Shown here: positions 26,711 through 35,022 of the stretch, piece by piece
How positions within the stretch are numbered: the first letter of the stretch is position 1
Layout of the letters: every line of letters starts with the position of its first letter
DNA from: Streptomyces roseirectus
GTDB taxonomy: Bacteria > Actinomycetota > Actinomycetes > Streptomycetales > Streptomycetaceae
Reading direction: 5' to 3'
Assembly (NCBI RefSeq): GCF_014489635.1
Contig: NZ_CP060828.1
Location: 1,922,001 to 1,986,000 of the forward strand
DNA length: 64,000 nucleotides
The notes under the pieces: model-generated
What the model saw: the letters and a program-made list of their open reading frames with translations, nothing else
The model's database searches: none
What the model was told of the DNA's origin: nothing
Made by a program: the position numbers and the translations under genes

Positions 26711-26759
26711 ACGACGACGGACCCCGCCTCGCGGCGCGCGAGGCGGGGTCCGTCGTCGT
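26711..26759 (-). terminator. 23-bp perfect hairpin after allantoicase
   Basis: Arms 26711-26733 and 26737-26759 pair perfectly over 23 bp with a 3-base GCG loop. It lies between the allantoicase stop and the RNase gene, both on the minus strand. An A6 run at 26761-26766 abuts the arm. In the minus-strand transcript this gives a U-run before, not after, the hairpin, so it is not a standard intrinsic terminator. Confidence 0.7.
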
Positions 26760-26771
26760 CAAAAAAGCTGC

Positions 26772-27887
26772 TCAGCCGCCCAGTTCGCGGTGGCGGGCCG
26801 CGAGGTCGGCGGCGCCGCGCTCCGTGAGGGCGCCGTGCAGGCGCAGGCGCGAGATGCCGCCGTCCGGATAGATGTCCACGCGCGCGTGGGTGCCGACGGC
26901 CGGCTCCGGCAGGACGAAGCGGTGGTTGGTGTCGGGCTGCAGGCGCGTGCGCGGAAGGATCTCGCGCCAGTCGCCGTCGTCGCCGTCCCTGACCGCGACG
27001 GACGCCCAGCCGGCGCTGTTGCCCTTGAGGTAGGCCGTGTCGATCTCGATCGCGCGTATCTCGGCCTGGGCGGCGAGGCGGTAGCGGATCCAGTCGTTGC
27101 CCTGGTCGCGGCGGCGCCGGGTCTCCCAACCGTCGTCCATCTGCCGGGAGCGGCCGGGGCGGATGGTGTTGGAGGCCGGGGAGTAGAACAGGTTCGAGGC
27201 GTCCTCGGCCTGTCCGCCGTTCTCCAGGGCGACGACGTCGTAGGCGCCGAGCGCGGCGAGCCAGGCGGGGTCGGGCACGACCTCGCCGTACACGCGCAGG
27301 CGCGCGATGCCGCCGTCCGGATGCTGGTTGAGGCGCAGGTGCGTGAAGCGCTGTTCGACGTCGACGGCGAACCCGTTGGCCGCGTGGCCGCCGACCTCGG
27401 TGCGCGGGACGAGGGTCGTCCACTTGACGTCGTCGCGCAGCAGCTCCTCCGGGGAGGGCGAGCCCGGCACCGAAGTGGCCTCCACGGAGACGGCCTTGGG
27501 GTAGTTGCCGCGGAAGTGCGCGGTGTCGACGACGATGCCGCGGACGACGCCGGGGGCGCCGAGGCGGATCAGCGCCCAGTCGTGGTCCTCGGCGGTGGGC
27601 CAGGGGTGCTCGGCGCTCGCGCCGCGCCTGCGGCGGGTCTCCCAGCCGTCCATGACCTTGCCCTTGTGCCCGAAGTGCTCGGGGTCGAAGACCGCGCGGC
27701 CGGGCAGCAGCAGGTTCTCGCGGTGGGCGAAGAACTCGTCGTTGGCGGCGATCACCCCGGCGCCGAGCTGCCGGTCGGCGAGGTCGGCGAGGTGGGTGAA
27801 GGGGAAGTCGGCGCCGCGGTGGTCCGCGTACGGATCGCCGCCCTGGTAGGGCCGCGCGTCGCCGGTGAAACGGGGGATCGCCGTCAC
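26772..27887 (-). CDS. alc: allantoicase
   Basis: A 371-aa enzyme that hydrolyses allantoate to ureidoglycolate and urea. It consists of two similar halves, each with a jelly-roll allantoicase motif: GKVMDGWETRRRR near residue 78 and RQMDDGWETRRRR near 252, and LNQHPDGGIARLRVYGE versus VDIYPDGGISRLRLHGA. Length and duplication fit the family. GTG at 27887 starts MTAIPRFTGDARPYQGGDPY. It follows allantoinase with a 35-bp gap, so the two form an operon. The product ureidoglycolate leads to glyoxylate, used by malate synthase at 32202. Confidence 0.95.
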   Translation of the reverse strand: MTAIPRFTGDARPYQGGDPYADHRGADFPFTHLADLADRQLGAGVIAANDEFFAHRENLLLPGRAVFDPEHFGHKGKVMDGWETRRRRGASAEHPWPTAEDHDWALIRLGAPGVVRGIVVDTAHFRGNYPKAVSVEATSVPGSPSPEELLRDDVKWTTLVPRTEVGGHAANGFAVDVEQRFTHLRLNQHPDGGIARLRVYGEVVPDPAWLAALGAYDVVALENGGQAEDASNLFYSPASNTIRPGRSRQMDDGWETRRRRDQGNDWIRYRLAAQAEIRAIEIDTAYLKGNSAGWASVAVRDGDDGDWREILPRTRLQPDTNHRFVLPEPAVGTHARVDIYPDGGISRLRLHGALTERGAADLAARHRELGG

Positions 27888-27922
27888 AGGGGGTGCCTTT
27901 CGGGAGTGGCCGGTGCGGGGTC

Positions 27923-29263
27923 TCAGTGGTCGCGGGTCAGCAGGCGGCCCTTCGGCTCGGTGAACTCGCCGCCGGCGACGACGCGTTCGCCGCGCAGCCA
28001 GGTCGACTTCACGACGCCGTACAGGGTCTTGCCCGCGTACGCGGTGACGCGGTTGCGGTGCTGGAGGGCCGCCGGGTCGACGGTGAAGGTCTCGTCGGGG
28101 GCGAGGACGGCGAAGTCGGCGTCGTGGCCGGGGGCGATGGCGCCCTTGCGGCCGTCGAGACCGACCAGGGCCGCCGTCCGCGCGGACATCCAGCGCGTGA
28201 CGTCCTCCAGGGTGTGGCCCCGCGCGCGTGCGGCCGTCCAGACGGCCGCGAGGCTGAGCTGGAGGCCGGAGATGCCGCCCCAGGCGGTGGCGAAGTCGGG
28301 GGTCTTCAGGTCGGCCGTGGAGGGCGAGTGGTCGGTGACGACGCAGTCGATGGTCCCGTCGGCCAGGGCCTGCCACAGGAGGTCCTGGTTGGCGGCCTCG
28401 CGGATGGGCGGGCAGCACTTGAACTCGCTGGCGCCGTCGGGGACTTCCTCGGCGGTCAGGGTGAGGTAGTGCGGGCAGGTCTCGACGGTGATCCGGACGC
28501 CGTCCGCCTTGGCCTCGGCGATCAGCGGGAGGGCGTCGCTGGAGGACAGGTGCAGGACGTGCACGCGCGCGTGGAGGCGTTTCGCCTGCGCGATGAGGCC
28601 GGCGATGGCCGTGTCCTCGGCGTGGCGCGGGCGCGAGGCGAGGAAGTCGGCGTACTTGGCGCCGCCGCGCTGAGGGGCCGTCTCCAGGTGGTGCGGGTCC
28701 TCGGCGTGGACGATCAGGAGGCCGTCGAAGGCGGCGATCTCCTCCAGGGCGCGGCCCAGGCGCTCCTGGTCGAGGTGCGGGAACTCGTCCACGCCCGAGG
28801 GCGACAGGAACGCCTTGAAGCCGAAGACGCCGGCGTCGTGCAGGGGGCGCAGGTCGGCGGTGTTGTCGGGCAGGGCGCCACCCCAGAAGCCGACGTCGAT
28901 GTGCGCCTTGTCGGCGGCGACCGTCCGCTTCACGTCGAGGTGGCCGACGGTCGTGGTCGGCGGGAGGGAGTTGAGGGGCATGTCGATCAGGGTCGTGATG
29001 CCGCCGGCCGCCGCCGCGCGCGTGGCGGTCCAGAAGCCTTCCCAGTGGGTGCGGCCGGGGTCGTTCACGTGCACGTGCGTGTCGACGAGGCCGGGCAGGA
29101 CGACGTCGTCGCCGGCGTCCTCCACGCGCGCGCCGGAGGGGACCGGGGCGTCGTGGGGCAGGACGGCGGTGATCGTGCCGCCCGAGACCGCGATCGCGGC
29201 GGCTCGTTCGCCCTCGGGCGTGACCACGCGCGTGGAGCGCAGCACCAGTTCGGCCTCGGTCAC
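27923..29263 (-). CDS. allB: allantoinase
   Basis: A 446-aa cyclic amidohydrolase that opens allantoin to allantoate. Metal-binding motifs are visible in order: [11 protein letters not shown] near residue 60, a carboxylated Lys region GFKAFLSP near 147, [18 protein letters not shown] and VVTDHSPS with the metal Asp near 313. These match AllB rather than dihydropyrimidinase. GTG at 29263 follows AGAGGGG. The upstream region has the inverted repeat TCAAC-N5-GTTGA, a probable operator for the divergent IclR regulator. Confidence 0.96.
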   Translation of the reverse strand: MTEAELVLRSTRVVTPEGERAAAIAVSGGTITAVLPHDAPVPSGARVEDAGDDVVLPGLVDTHVHVNDPGRTHWEGFWTATRAAAAGGITTLIDMPLNSLPPTTTVGHLDVKRTVAADKAHIDVGFWGGALPDNTADLRPLHDAGVFGFKAFLSPSGVDEFPHLDQERLGRALEEIAAFDGLLIVHAEDPHHLETAPQRGGAKYADFLASRPRHAEDTAIAGLIAQAKRLHARVHVLHLSSSDALPLIAEAKADGVRITVETCPHYLTLTAEEVPDGASEFKCCPPIREAANQDLLWQALADGTIDCVVTDHSPSTADLKTPDFATAWGGISGLQLSLAAVWTAARARGHTLEDVTRWMSARTAALVGLDGRKGAIAPGHDADFAVLAPDETFTVDPAALQHRNRVTAYAGKTLYGVVKSTWLRGERVVAGGEFTEPKGRLLTRDH

Positions 29264-29305
29264 GTGGACCCCTCTCTGACCTGGGTTTACATCCCCGAAA
29301 CAGAA

Positions 29306-29322
29306 TTCAACGTTCTGTTGAA
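29306..29322. promoter_or_regulatory. AllR-type operator, inverted repeat TTCAAC-N5-GTTGAA
   Basis: A 17-bp inverted repeat 43 bases before allB. In the allB direction the inner 15 bp read TCAACAGAACGTTGA, and the second half-site forms a TTGAAT -35-like box. The same 15-bp pattern lies before malate synthase (32099) and the urate operon (46326). Confidence 0.65.
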
Positions 29323-29492
29323 GGAGTCTTCACTCGACCCCTCCGGAGCGTCAAGGGTCCACCCCTCCCGCCTAGACCTTTCCGCATCACGGAATTACGC
29401 TTTCACCAGTCAGAACGTAACGACGGACCCCCTGATGAGTCAACAGACCGGCGGGTAGGCTGCTGCCTCCTGACTGCCGAAAGGAACGCGCC

Positions 29493-30287
29493 GTGCCGCC
29501 GTCCAGCGCCAGCACCTCCGAGTCCGCCAAGTCCGCAGGAGGAGGGGTCCAGTCCCTAGAGCGCGCCTTCGACCTGCTGGAGCGGATGGCCGACTCGGGC
29601 GGCGAGGTCGGACTGAGCGAGCTGTCGGCGAGCAGCGGACTGCCCCTGCCGACGATCCACCGGCTGATGCGCACGCTGGTGGCCTGCGGCTACGTCCGCC
29701 AGCAGCCGAACCGGCGCTACGCGCTCGGGCCCCGGCTGATCCGGCTCGGCGAGTCGGCGTCACGACTGCTCGGCACCTGGGCGCGGCCCCATCTCGCGCG
29801 GCTCGTCGAGGAGACCGGGGAGACGGCGAACATGGCGCTCCTGGACGGCGACGAGATCGTCTACGTCGCGCAGGTGCCGTCCAAGCACTCCATGCGGATG
29901 TTCACGGAGGTCGGGCGGCGCGTCCTGCCGCACTCCACCGGCGTCGGCAAGGCGCTCCTCGCCGGCTTCCCCGACGGGGACGTACGCGCCCTCCTGAGCC
30001 GCACAGGGATGCCCGCGGCCACCGAGAAGACCATCACCACCCCCGACGCCTTCCTGGCCGCCCTGGAGGCCGTACGCGACCTCGGCTACGCCGTCGACGA
30101 CAACGAGCAGGAGATCGGCGTCCGTTGCCTCGCCGTCTCCGTGCCCGACTCCCCCACCGCCGCCGCGATCTCCATCTCCGGACCCGCCGGGCGCGTGACG
30201 GAACAGGCGACCGAGCGGATCGTGCCCGTGCTCCAGCAGGTCGCCCGGGAGCTGTCGGCGGCGCTGGCCAGCCAGAACCACGTCTGA
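29493..30287 (+). CDS. allR: IclR-family regulator, probable allantoin repressor (AllR)
   Basis: A 264-aa IclR protein. The N-terminal winged helix is VQSLERAFDLLERMAD to LPLPTIHRLMRTLVACGYVRQ, residues 20-75. The effector domain contains MRMFTEVGRRVLPHSTGVGKALLAG and DLGYAVDDNEQEIGVRCLAVSV, the glyoxylate/allantoin-sensing type fold. It is divergent from allB-alc. IclR regulators of this position in S. coelicolor are known as AllR and repress allantoin and glyoxylate genes; the ligand here is inferred. GTG at 29493 has AAAGGAA upstream. Its likely targets in this window share the TCAAC-N5-RTTGA operator. Confidence 0.9.
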   Translation: MPPSSASTSESAKSAGGGVQSLERAFDLLERMADSGGEVGLSELSASSGLPLPTIHRLMRTLVACGYVRQQPNRRYALGPRLIRLGESASRLLGTWARPHLARLVEETGETANMALLDGDEIVYVAQVPSKHSMRMFTEVGRRVLPHSTGVGKALLAGFPDGDVRALLSRTGMPAATEKTITTPDAFLAALEAVRDLGYAVDDNEQEIGVRCLAVSVPDSPTAAAISISGPAGRVTEQATERIVPVLQQVARELSAALASQNHV

Positions 30288-30288
30288 C

Positions 30289-30975
30289 GTGCGGTACTGG
30301 CCGGGGCACTACACCGACCGCCACGGCCGCGAACCCGTCGTCTTCACCTCCGACGGCCGCGCGCGCATCCGCGTGACGATCCGGGGCGTGCTCTTCGAGG
30401 GCGACAGCATGGACGACCTCGGCGCGCTGTCCGGTGAGCCGCCCGCGCGGGCGTTCACGTTCATGGACGACGGGGCGCTCTGCTCCTGCCTCCTGGAGTG
30501 GCAGGAGCCCCTGCCCGTCACGGTCGAGGGCGACGGCACGCGCACGGGGGCGCTGCACTGCGCGCTGCGGATGGGCGACCCCCGTCCGGCCGGGGGCGGG
30601 ATCGACGCGCAGGCGCTGAGCGTCTTCCTGCGGCTGGACGGGCGCGACTATCCGGCGGAGGGGGTGCATCACGGCATCGAGGACGCCCTGCACGAGATCC
30701 AGCTCCGACTGCCCGCCGGGACGCGCGTGAAGGCGTGCGTCGCGTGCGCGTGGTCCGACTACAGCCCGGCCGGGAGCGGGCTGATGGGCGACCTGGCGTG
30801 TTTCCGGGACGCGAAGGAGGCGTACCGGCGGGTGCGCGGGAAGCACGGGCCGGACGGCATCTTCGCGTGCTGGGACCGGCTCACGGAGTTCGTGCAGGAG
30901 ACGTGGCTGTGCGGGGAGTTCGAGGAGCGGACGGGGAGTCCGGGGTACCGGGGGGCGTTTCCGTACACCCGGTGA
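30289..30975 (+). CDS. conserved Streptomyces protein, unknown function, 228 aa
   Basis: A soluble 228-aa protein with no signal peptide, starting two bases after the IclR stop and so probably co-transcribed with it. It has many Cys: CSCLLEW near residue 65, CVACAWSDYSPAG near 149, LACF, FACWDRL and WLCGEF near the end. These may bind a metal. I believe it belongs to a Streptomyces family annotated DUF6304, from memory only. A link to allantoin regulation is suggested by position alone. Confidence 0.75.
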   Translation: MRYWPGHYTDRHGREPVVFTSDGRARIRVTIRGVLFEGDSMDDLGALSGEPPARAFTFMDDGALCSCLLEWQEPLPVTVEGDGTRTGALHCALRMGDPRPAGGGIDAQALSVFLRLDGRDYPAEGVHHGIEDALHEIQLRLPAGTRVKACVACAWSDYSPAGSGLMGDLACFRDAKEAYRRVRGKHGPDGIFACWDRLTEFVQETWLCGEFEERTGSPGYRGAFPYTR

Positions 30976-31006
30976 GAGCGGGCGCGCACCCGGTGGGAGT
31001 GGGCGT

Positions 31007-31360
31007 TCACTCACCCCCTCTCGGACCCTCCGAACACCTCCACCCCCGCCCCGGCGCCGGCCCGCCGAACACCTCCACCGCCGCCCGGACCTCCGCCAGC
31101 CCTCCGGACAGGGCGCTGACCGAGCCGACGGCCGCGGTGATCGTCAGGAGGGAGGTGCGCAGGCGGGGGATCTCGGGGGTGCCGTGGGAGGCCATGGCGG
31201 CGAGGGTGGCGAGTTCGTCCTCGGCGATGGCGCGGTCGGGGAAGTCCGCGGGGTGGGCGGCGAGTTCGCGGCGCAGACGGGAGACCGCGGCGCGTAGCGC
31301 GGTGACTCTGGGATCCTCGTCGCTGCCGGTCACTGTCCTCTGCCCCAAGCTCCGCAACAC
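31007..31360 (-). CDS. small conserved protein, unknown function, 117 aa (DUF5955-like)
   Basis: A 117-aa protein with a helical, charged body: VTALRAAVSRLRRELAAHPADFPDRAIAEDELATLAAMA, then RLRTSLLTITAAVGSVSALSGGLAEVRAAVEVFG. The pattern resembles a Streptomyces family that I recall as DUF5955. GTG at 31360 has GGAGGAAC immediately before it, a strong ribosome site that decides the start. Not a membrane or secreted protein. Its end is convergent with the 228-aa gene. Function unknown. Confidence 0.75.
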   Translation of the reverse strand: MLRSLGQRTVTGSDEDPRVTALRAAVSRLRRELAAHPADFPDRAIAEDELATLAAMASHGTPEIPRLRTSLLTITAAVGSVSALSGGLAEVRAAVEVFGGPAPGRGWRCSEGPRGGE

Positions 31361-31483
31361 CGTTCCTCCCCCCGAGGACGCGGGCCAGTAAACGCCACTC
31401 GCGGGGCGCGGCGCCACACAAGGGACGGAAAATCGGCGCCGTCCGGCCACCCACGCGGGCGCGCGTGAGGGTATGCAGGAGGC

Positions 31484-32077
31484 ATGACGCACAACGAGGG
31501 CCAGGTCGTCGGTGTGGTGCTCGCCGCGGGCGGCGGGCGCCGGCTCGGGGGACGCCCCAAGGCGTTGCTCGTCCACCGGGGCCGTCCGCTGGTGGAGCAC
31601 GCCGTGGCGGTGCTCCGCGCGGCCGGTGTCGCGCGCGTGCACGTCGTCCTGGGGGCCGCCGCCGGCGATGTGCGCGAGGCGGCCCGGCTGGAGGACTGCG
31701 TGGTCGTGGAGAACGCCGCCTGGGCCGAGGGCATGGGCGGCTCTCTGCGGGCCGGAATCGAGTCGGCCGGGGCGATGGGCGCGGGAGCGGTCCTGGTGGC
31801 GCTGGTGGACCAGCCAGGCGTCGGGACGGAGGCGGTGCGCCGGGTCCTGGAGGCGTACGAGGGCGAGGAGTCGCTGGTGTCGGCCGCCTACGACGGGGTA
31901 CGCGGCCATCCCGTCCTCTTCGGCGCCGCGCACTGGGCGGGCGTCACGGCGTCGGCGACCGGCGACCGGGGCGCGCGGGCGTACCTCAAGGCGCACACGG
32001 TCCGGCTCGTGGAGTGCGGGGACGTCGCCGAGGCGTACGACATCGACGTCGAGGCGGACCTGGGCCGCCTGGAGTGA
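31484..32077 (+). CDS. MocA-like nucleotidyltransferase (molybdopterin cytidylyl/guanylyltransferase family)
   Basis: A 197-aa NTP-transferase of the MobA/MocA type. The nucleotide-binding loop is VVLAAGGGRRLGGRPKALL near residue 10, followed by GMGGSLRAGIESA near 84, LVDQPGV (metal-binding Asp) near 107 and GHPVLF near 142. These resemble MocA, which makes molybdopterin cytosine dinucleotide for xanthine-dehydrogenase-type enzymes. This fits its place between the allantoin genes and malate synthase, as xanthine dehydrogenase supplies urate. That link is inference; no dehydrogenase gene is in the window. AGGAGG precedes the ATG. Confidence 0.82.
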   Translation: MTHNEGQVVGVVLAAGGGRRLGGRPKALLVHRGRPLVEHAVAVLRAAGVARVHVVLGAAAGDVREAARLEDCVVVENAAWAEGMGGSLRAGIESAGAMGAGAVLVALVDQPGVGTEAVRRVLEAYEGEESLVSAAYDGVRGHPVLFGAAHWAGVTASATGDRGARAYLKAHTVRLVECGDVAEAYDIDVEADLGRLE

Positions 32078-32098
32078 GCCGAGGCCCGCGATCCCCAC

Positions 32099-32113
32099 TC
32101 AACAAACCATTGA
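32099..32113. promoter_or_regulatory. AllR-type operator before malate synthase
   Basis: TCAACAAACCATTGA, matching the urate-operon site TCAACAAACTGTTGA at 13 of 15 positions. Its second half-site overlaps the -35 box of the malate synthase promoter. Confidence 0.6.
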
Positions 32114-32138
32114 ACTTCCACGATGAGGAAACTAGTAT
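32110..32138 (+). promoter_or_regulatory. promoter of malate synthase
   Basis: TTGAAC at 32110-32115 and TAGTAT at 32133-32138 with a 17-base spacer, a near-consensus sigma-70/HrdB promoter in an unusually A/T-rich stretch. The transcript would start about 57 bases before the ATG. Confidence 0.75.
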
Positions 32139-32201
32139 CCATTTTTACGCCCCGCCCTCCACCACCGGAGAGCCGCCTCTCCGCGAAGGAAGTGACCGCT
32201 C

Positions 32202-33812
32202 ATGTCCGCACTGACCCTCGTCGACGCCGAGCCGCTGCCCCGGCAGGAGGAGGTGCTGACGGACGAGGCCCTGGCGTTCGTGGCGGAGCTGCACCGGCGC
32301 TTCACCCCGCGCCGCGACGAACTCCTCGCCCTGCGCGCCGAGCGCCGCGCCGAGATCGCCCGCACCTCCACGCTGGACTTCCTCCCGGAGACCGCCGCGA
32401 TCCGCGCCGACGACTCCTGGCGCGTGGCCCCCGCCCCGGCCGCGCTGAACGACCGCCGCGTCGAGATCACCGGCCCCACCGACCGCAAGATGACGATCAA
32501 CGCCCTCAACTCGGGGGCGAAGATCTGGCTCGCGGACTTCGAGGACGCCTCCGCGCCGACGTGGGAGAACGTGGTCCTCGGCCAGCTGAACCTGTCCGAC
32601 GCCTACACCCGGACCATCGACTTCACGGACGAGCGCACCGGCAAGTCCTACGCCCTGCGCCCCGACGCCGAACTCGCCACGGTCGTCATGCGCCCGCGCG
32701 GCTGGCACCTGAACGAGCGCCACCTCGTCGACGAGGACGGCACCCAGGTCCCCGGCGCCTTCGTCGACTTCGGTCTGTACCTCTTCCACAACGCGCGCCG
32801 CCTCATCGACCTCGGCAAGGGCCCGTACTTCTACCTCCCGAAGACCGAGTCGCACCTCGAAGCCCGCCTGTGGAACGAGGTGTTCGTCTTCGCGCAGGAC
32901 TACGTGGGCATCCCGCAGGGCACGATCCGCGCGACCGTCCTGATCGAGACCATCACCGCGGCCTACGAGATGGACGAGATCCTGTACGAACTCCGCGACC
33001 ACGCCTCGGGGTTGAACGCGGGCCGCTGGGACTACCTGTTCTCCATCGTGAAGAACTTCCGTGACGGCGGCGCCAAGTTCGTCCTGCCGGACCGCAACGC
33101 GGTCACGATGACGGCCCCGTTCATGCGCGCGTACACCGAACTCCTCGTCCGCACCTGCCACAAGCGCGGCGCGCACGCGATCGGCGGCATGGCGGCGTTC
33201 ATCCCCTCCCGCCGGGACGCGGAGGTCAACAAGGTCGCGTTCGAGAAGGTCCGCGCCGACAAGGACCGCGAGGCCGGCGACGGTTTCGACGGCTCCTGGG
33301 TCGCCCACCCCGACCTGGTCCCGATCGCCATGGAGTCCTTCGACAAGGTCCTCGGCGACAGGCCGAACCAGAAGGACCGCCTGCGCGAGGACGTCCGCGT
33401 CGAGGCCGCCGACCTGATCGCCGTCGACTCCCTGACGGCGAAGCCGACCTACGACGGACTCGTCAACGCCGTCCAGGTGGGCGTGCGTTACATCGAGGCG
33501 TGGCTGCGCGGGCTCGGCGCGGTCGCCATCTTCAACCTCATGGAGGACGCGGCCACCGCCGAGATCTCCCGCTCGCAGATCTGGCAGTGGATCAACGCGG
33601 GCGTCGAGTTCGAGAACGGCCAGAAGGCGACCCCCGAGCTGGTCCGCGAGGTCGCCGCCGGTGAACTCGCCGCGATCAAGGCCGAGTTGGGCGAGGACGC
33701 GTTCGCCGCGGGCCGCTGGCAGCAGGCGCACGACCTGCTGCTGACGGTCGCCCTGGACGACGACTACGCGGACTTCCTCACGCTGCCCGCGTACGAACAG
33801 CTCAAGGGCTGA
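32202..33812 (+). CDS. aceB: malate synthase A
   Basis: A 536-aa enzyme joining glyoxylate and acetyl-CoA to malate. Family landmarks are [22 protein letters not shown] near residue 105, with catalytic acidic residues, [14 protein letters not shown] near 165, [19 protein letters not shown] near 210, and [14 protein letters not shown]. The catalytic base region is [19 protein letters not shown] near 447. Length is typical of malate synthase A (not G). The start has GAAGGAAG upstream. It consumes the glyoxylate produced by purine and allantoin breakdown encoded nearby, and its promoter has the same operator as those operons. Confidence 0.97.
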   Translation: MSALTLVDAEPLPRQEEVLTDEALAFVAELHRRFTPRRDELLALRAERRAEIARTSTLDFLPETAAIRADDSWRVAPAPAALNDRRVEITGPTDRKMTINALNSGAKIWLADFEDASAPTWENVVLGQLNLSDAYTRTIDFTDERTGKSYALRPDAELATVVMRPRGWHLNERHLVDEDGTQVPGAFVDFGLYLFHNARRLIDLGKGPYFYLPKTESHLEARLWNEVFVFAQDYVGIPQGTIRATVLIETITAAYEMDEILYELRDHASGLNAGRWDYLFSIVKNFRDGGAKFVLPDRNAVTMTAPFMRAYTELLVRTCHKRGAHAIGGMAAFIPSRRDAEVNKVAFEKVRADKDREAGDGFDGSWVAHPDLVPIAMESFDKVLGDRPNQKDRLREDVRVEAADLIAVDSLTAKPTYDGLVNAVQVGVRYIEAWLRGLGAVAIFNLMEDAATAEISRSQIWQWINAGVEFENGQKATPELVREVAAGELAAIKAELGEDAFAAGRWQQAHDLLLTVALDDDYADFLTLPAYEQLKG

Positions 33813-33827
33813 TCCCCGGACGGCGGT

Positions 33828-34097
33828 TCACTTCTCCGAGTGGCCCAGGGACTTTCCCGGGGCCACTCGGTCGCGTACGGCCCTCTTCACGGCCGTCGGC
33901 TCGGGGAAGCCCTGTTCGCGCCGGTCCCAGACGACCTCGTCGTCGACCCGCACCACGAACACCCCGCCCGTGCCGGGTCTGAGGGCGAGTTCGCTCAGCT
34001 CCGTCTCGAACGTGGTCAGCAGTTCCTGCGCGAGCCAGGCGGCGCGGGGCAGCCAGCGGCACTGGGTGCAGTACTCGATCTCGACACGGCCACTCAT
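33828..34097 (-). CDS. SelT/SelW/SelH-like (Rdx-family) protein
   Basis: An 89-aa thioredoxin-like-fold protein. EIEYCTQCRWLPRAAWLAQELL carries the CxxC redox motif near residue 10, as in bacterial Cys-containing SelW homologues. VFVVRVDDEVVWDRREQGFPE is the conserved C-terminal half. Probable thiol-redox role in the cytosol; partners unknown. ATG at 34097 lies inside the stop of the HipA-like gene (ATGA), so the two are translationally coupled, an unexpected partnership. Confidence 0.85.
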   Translation of the reverse strand: MSGRVEIEYCTQCRWLPRAAWLAQELLTTFETELSELALRPGTGGVFVVRVDDEVVWDRREQGFPEPTAVKRAVRDRVAPGKSLGHSEK

Positions 34098-35002
34098 CCG
34101 AGGTGCACCGACCAATCCTGTTGGGCCGCGGGCTTGCCGTGCAGGTCGGGGACCTGCTTGAGCCACGCGGGGCGTCCTTGCCGACTGCGCGCCGCGCGCA
34201 GGGCGTTCTCGGCGGCGAGCGCTTCCCCGCTGGGGAAGTCGGTGGGCAGCCACTGCCGGGAGGCGCGTACGCGCGCGTAGAGGTAGGCCACGTACGCCTC
34301 GCGGGCCTCGGCGGGCGTGGGGAAGTCCTCGGTGAGCCACGCGTCGGGGACCTCGGCGACGACCGCGCGCAGCAGTTCCTCGGTGACCTTCGGGGCGAGT
34401 TCGGCGTCGGCGGCGCGCACGTCGGGCCCGTACCCGCCGAGGGCGTGGTGGCGGAAGTCGTACGCCTTGTGCGGCTCGGAGGCGTCCCAGCGGTGGTGGA
34501 AGACGAGGGCGGCGCCGTGGTCGATGAGCCACAGGCGCGGCTCGGCGACACCGAGAGTGGGCCACACCATCAGGTTCGAACTGTGCACCGTACGGTCGAC
34601 GTTGACGGTCAGGGCGTCCAGCCACACGACCCGGCCGGCCTCCAGCGGGCCGACCGCGAACGCCTTCGCGACGTCCGGCGTGAAGTCGCGCGCGCCCGGC
34701 AGGAAGTCCATGCCGAGGTTCAGCCCGGCGCTCGCCGCGTGCAGCTCGCGCACCTCCTGGTGCGGCTCGGCGTCCGCGATCGCGGGGTCGAAGCGGACCA
34801 GCACCAGCTCCGGGAACCGCAGCCCCAGCGCCCGCGCCAGCTCCCCCACGATCACCTCGGCCACCAGCGCCTTGCGCCCCTGCGCGGACCCGGTGAACTT
34901 CACGACGTACGTCCCCAGATCGTCGGCCTCGACGACCCCGGGCACCGAACCGCCCGACCTCAGGGGGTTCACGTATCGGACGGCAGTCACTTCGCGCAGC
35001 AC
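34094..35002 (-). CDS. HipA-like protein kinase
   Basis: A 302-aa protein of the short HipA-like kinase family. YVVKFTGSAQGRKALVAEVIVGELA near residue 28 resembles the ATP-binding Lys region. LDALTVNVDRTVHSSNLMVW near 135 contains the catalytic Asp and Asn (DRT...SSN). LWLIDHGAALVFHH carries the metal-binding Asp. The kinase motifs look complete. Classical HipA pairs with an HTH antitoxin HipB; none is adjacent. Short HipA-like kinases in actinobacteria are often paired, as I recall, with DUF3037 proteins, also absent here. GTG at 35002 is the best start, although its ribosome site is weak. Confidence 0.82.
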   Translation of the reverse strand: MLREVTAVRYVNPLRSGGSVPGVVEADDLGTYVVKFTGSAQGRKALVAEVIVGELARALGLRFPELVLVRFDPAIADAEPHQEVRELHAASAGLNLGMDFLPGARDFTPDVAKAFAVGPLEAGRVVWLDALTVNVDRTVHSSNLMVWPTLGVAEPRLWLIDHGAALVFHHRWDASEPHKAYDFRHHALGGYGPDVRAADAELAPKVTEELLRAVVAEVPDAWLTEDFPTPAEAREAYVAYLYARVRASRQWLPTDFPSGEALAAENALRAARSRQGRPAWLKQVPDLHGKPAAQQDWSVHLG

Positions 35003-35022
35003 ACCGGCCAGCCTAAGCCAGG

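Noticed and set aside
35008..35022. CCTAAGCCAGG-like sequence as an operator before the HipA-like gene
   Set aside because: Symmetry is too short and it occurs once.
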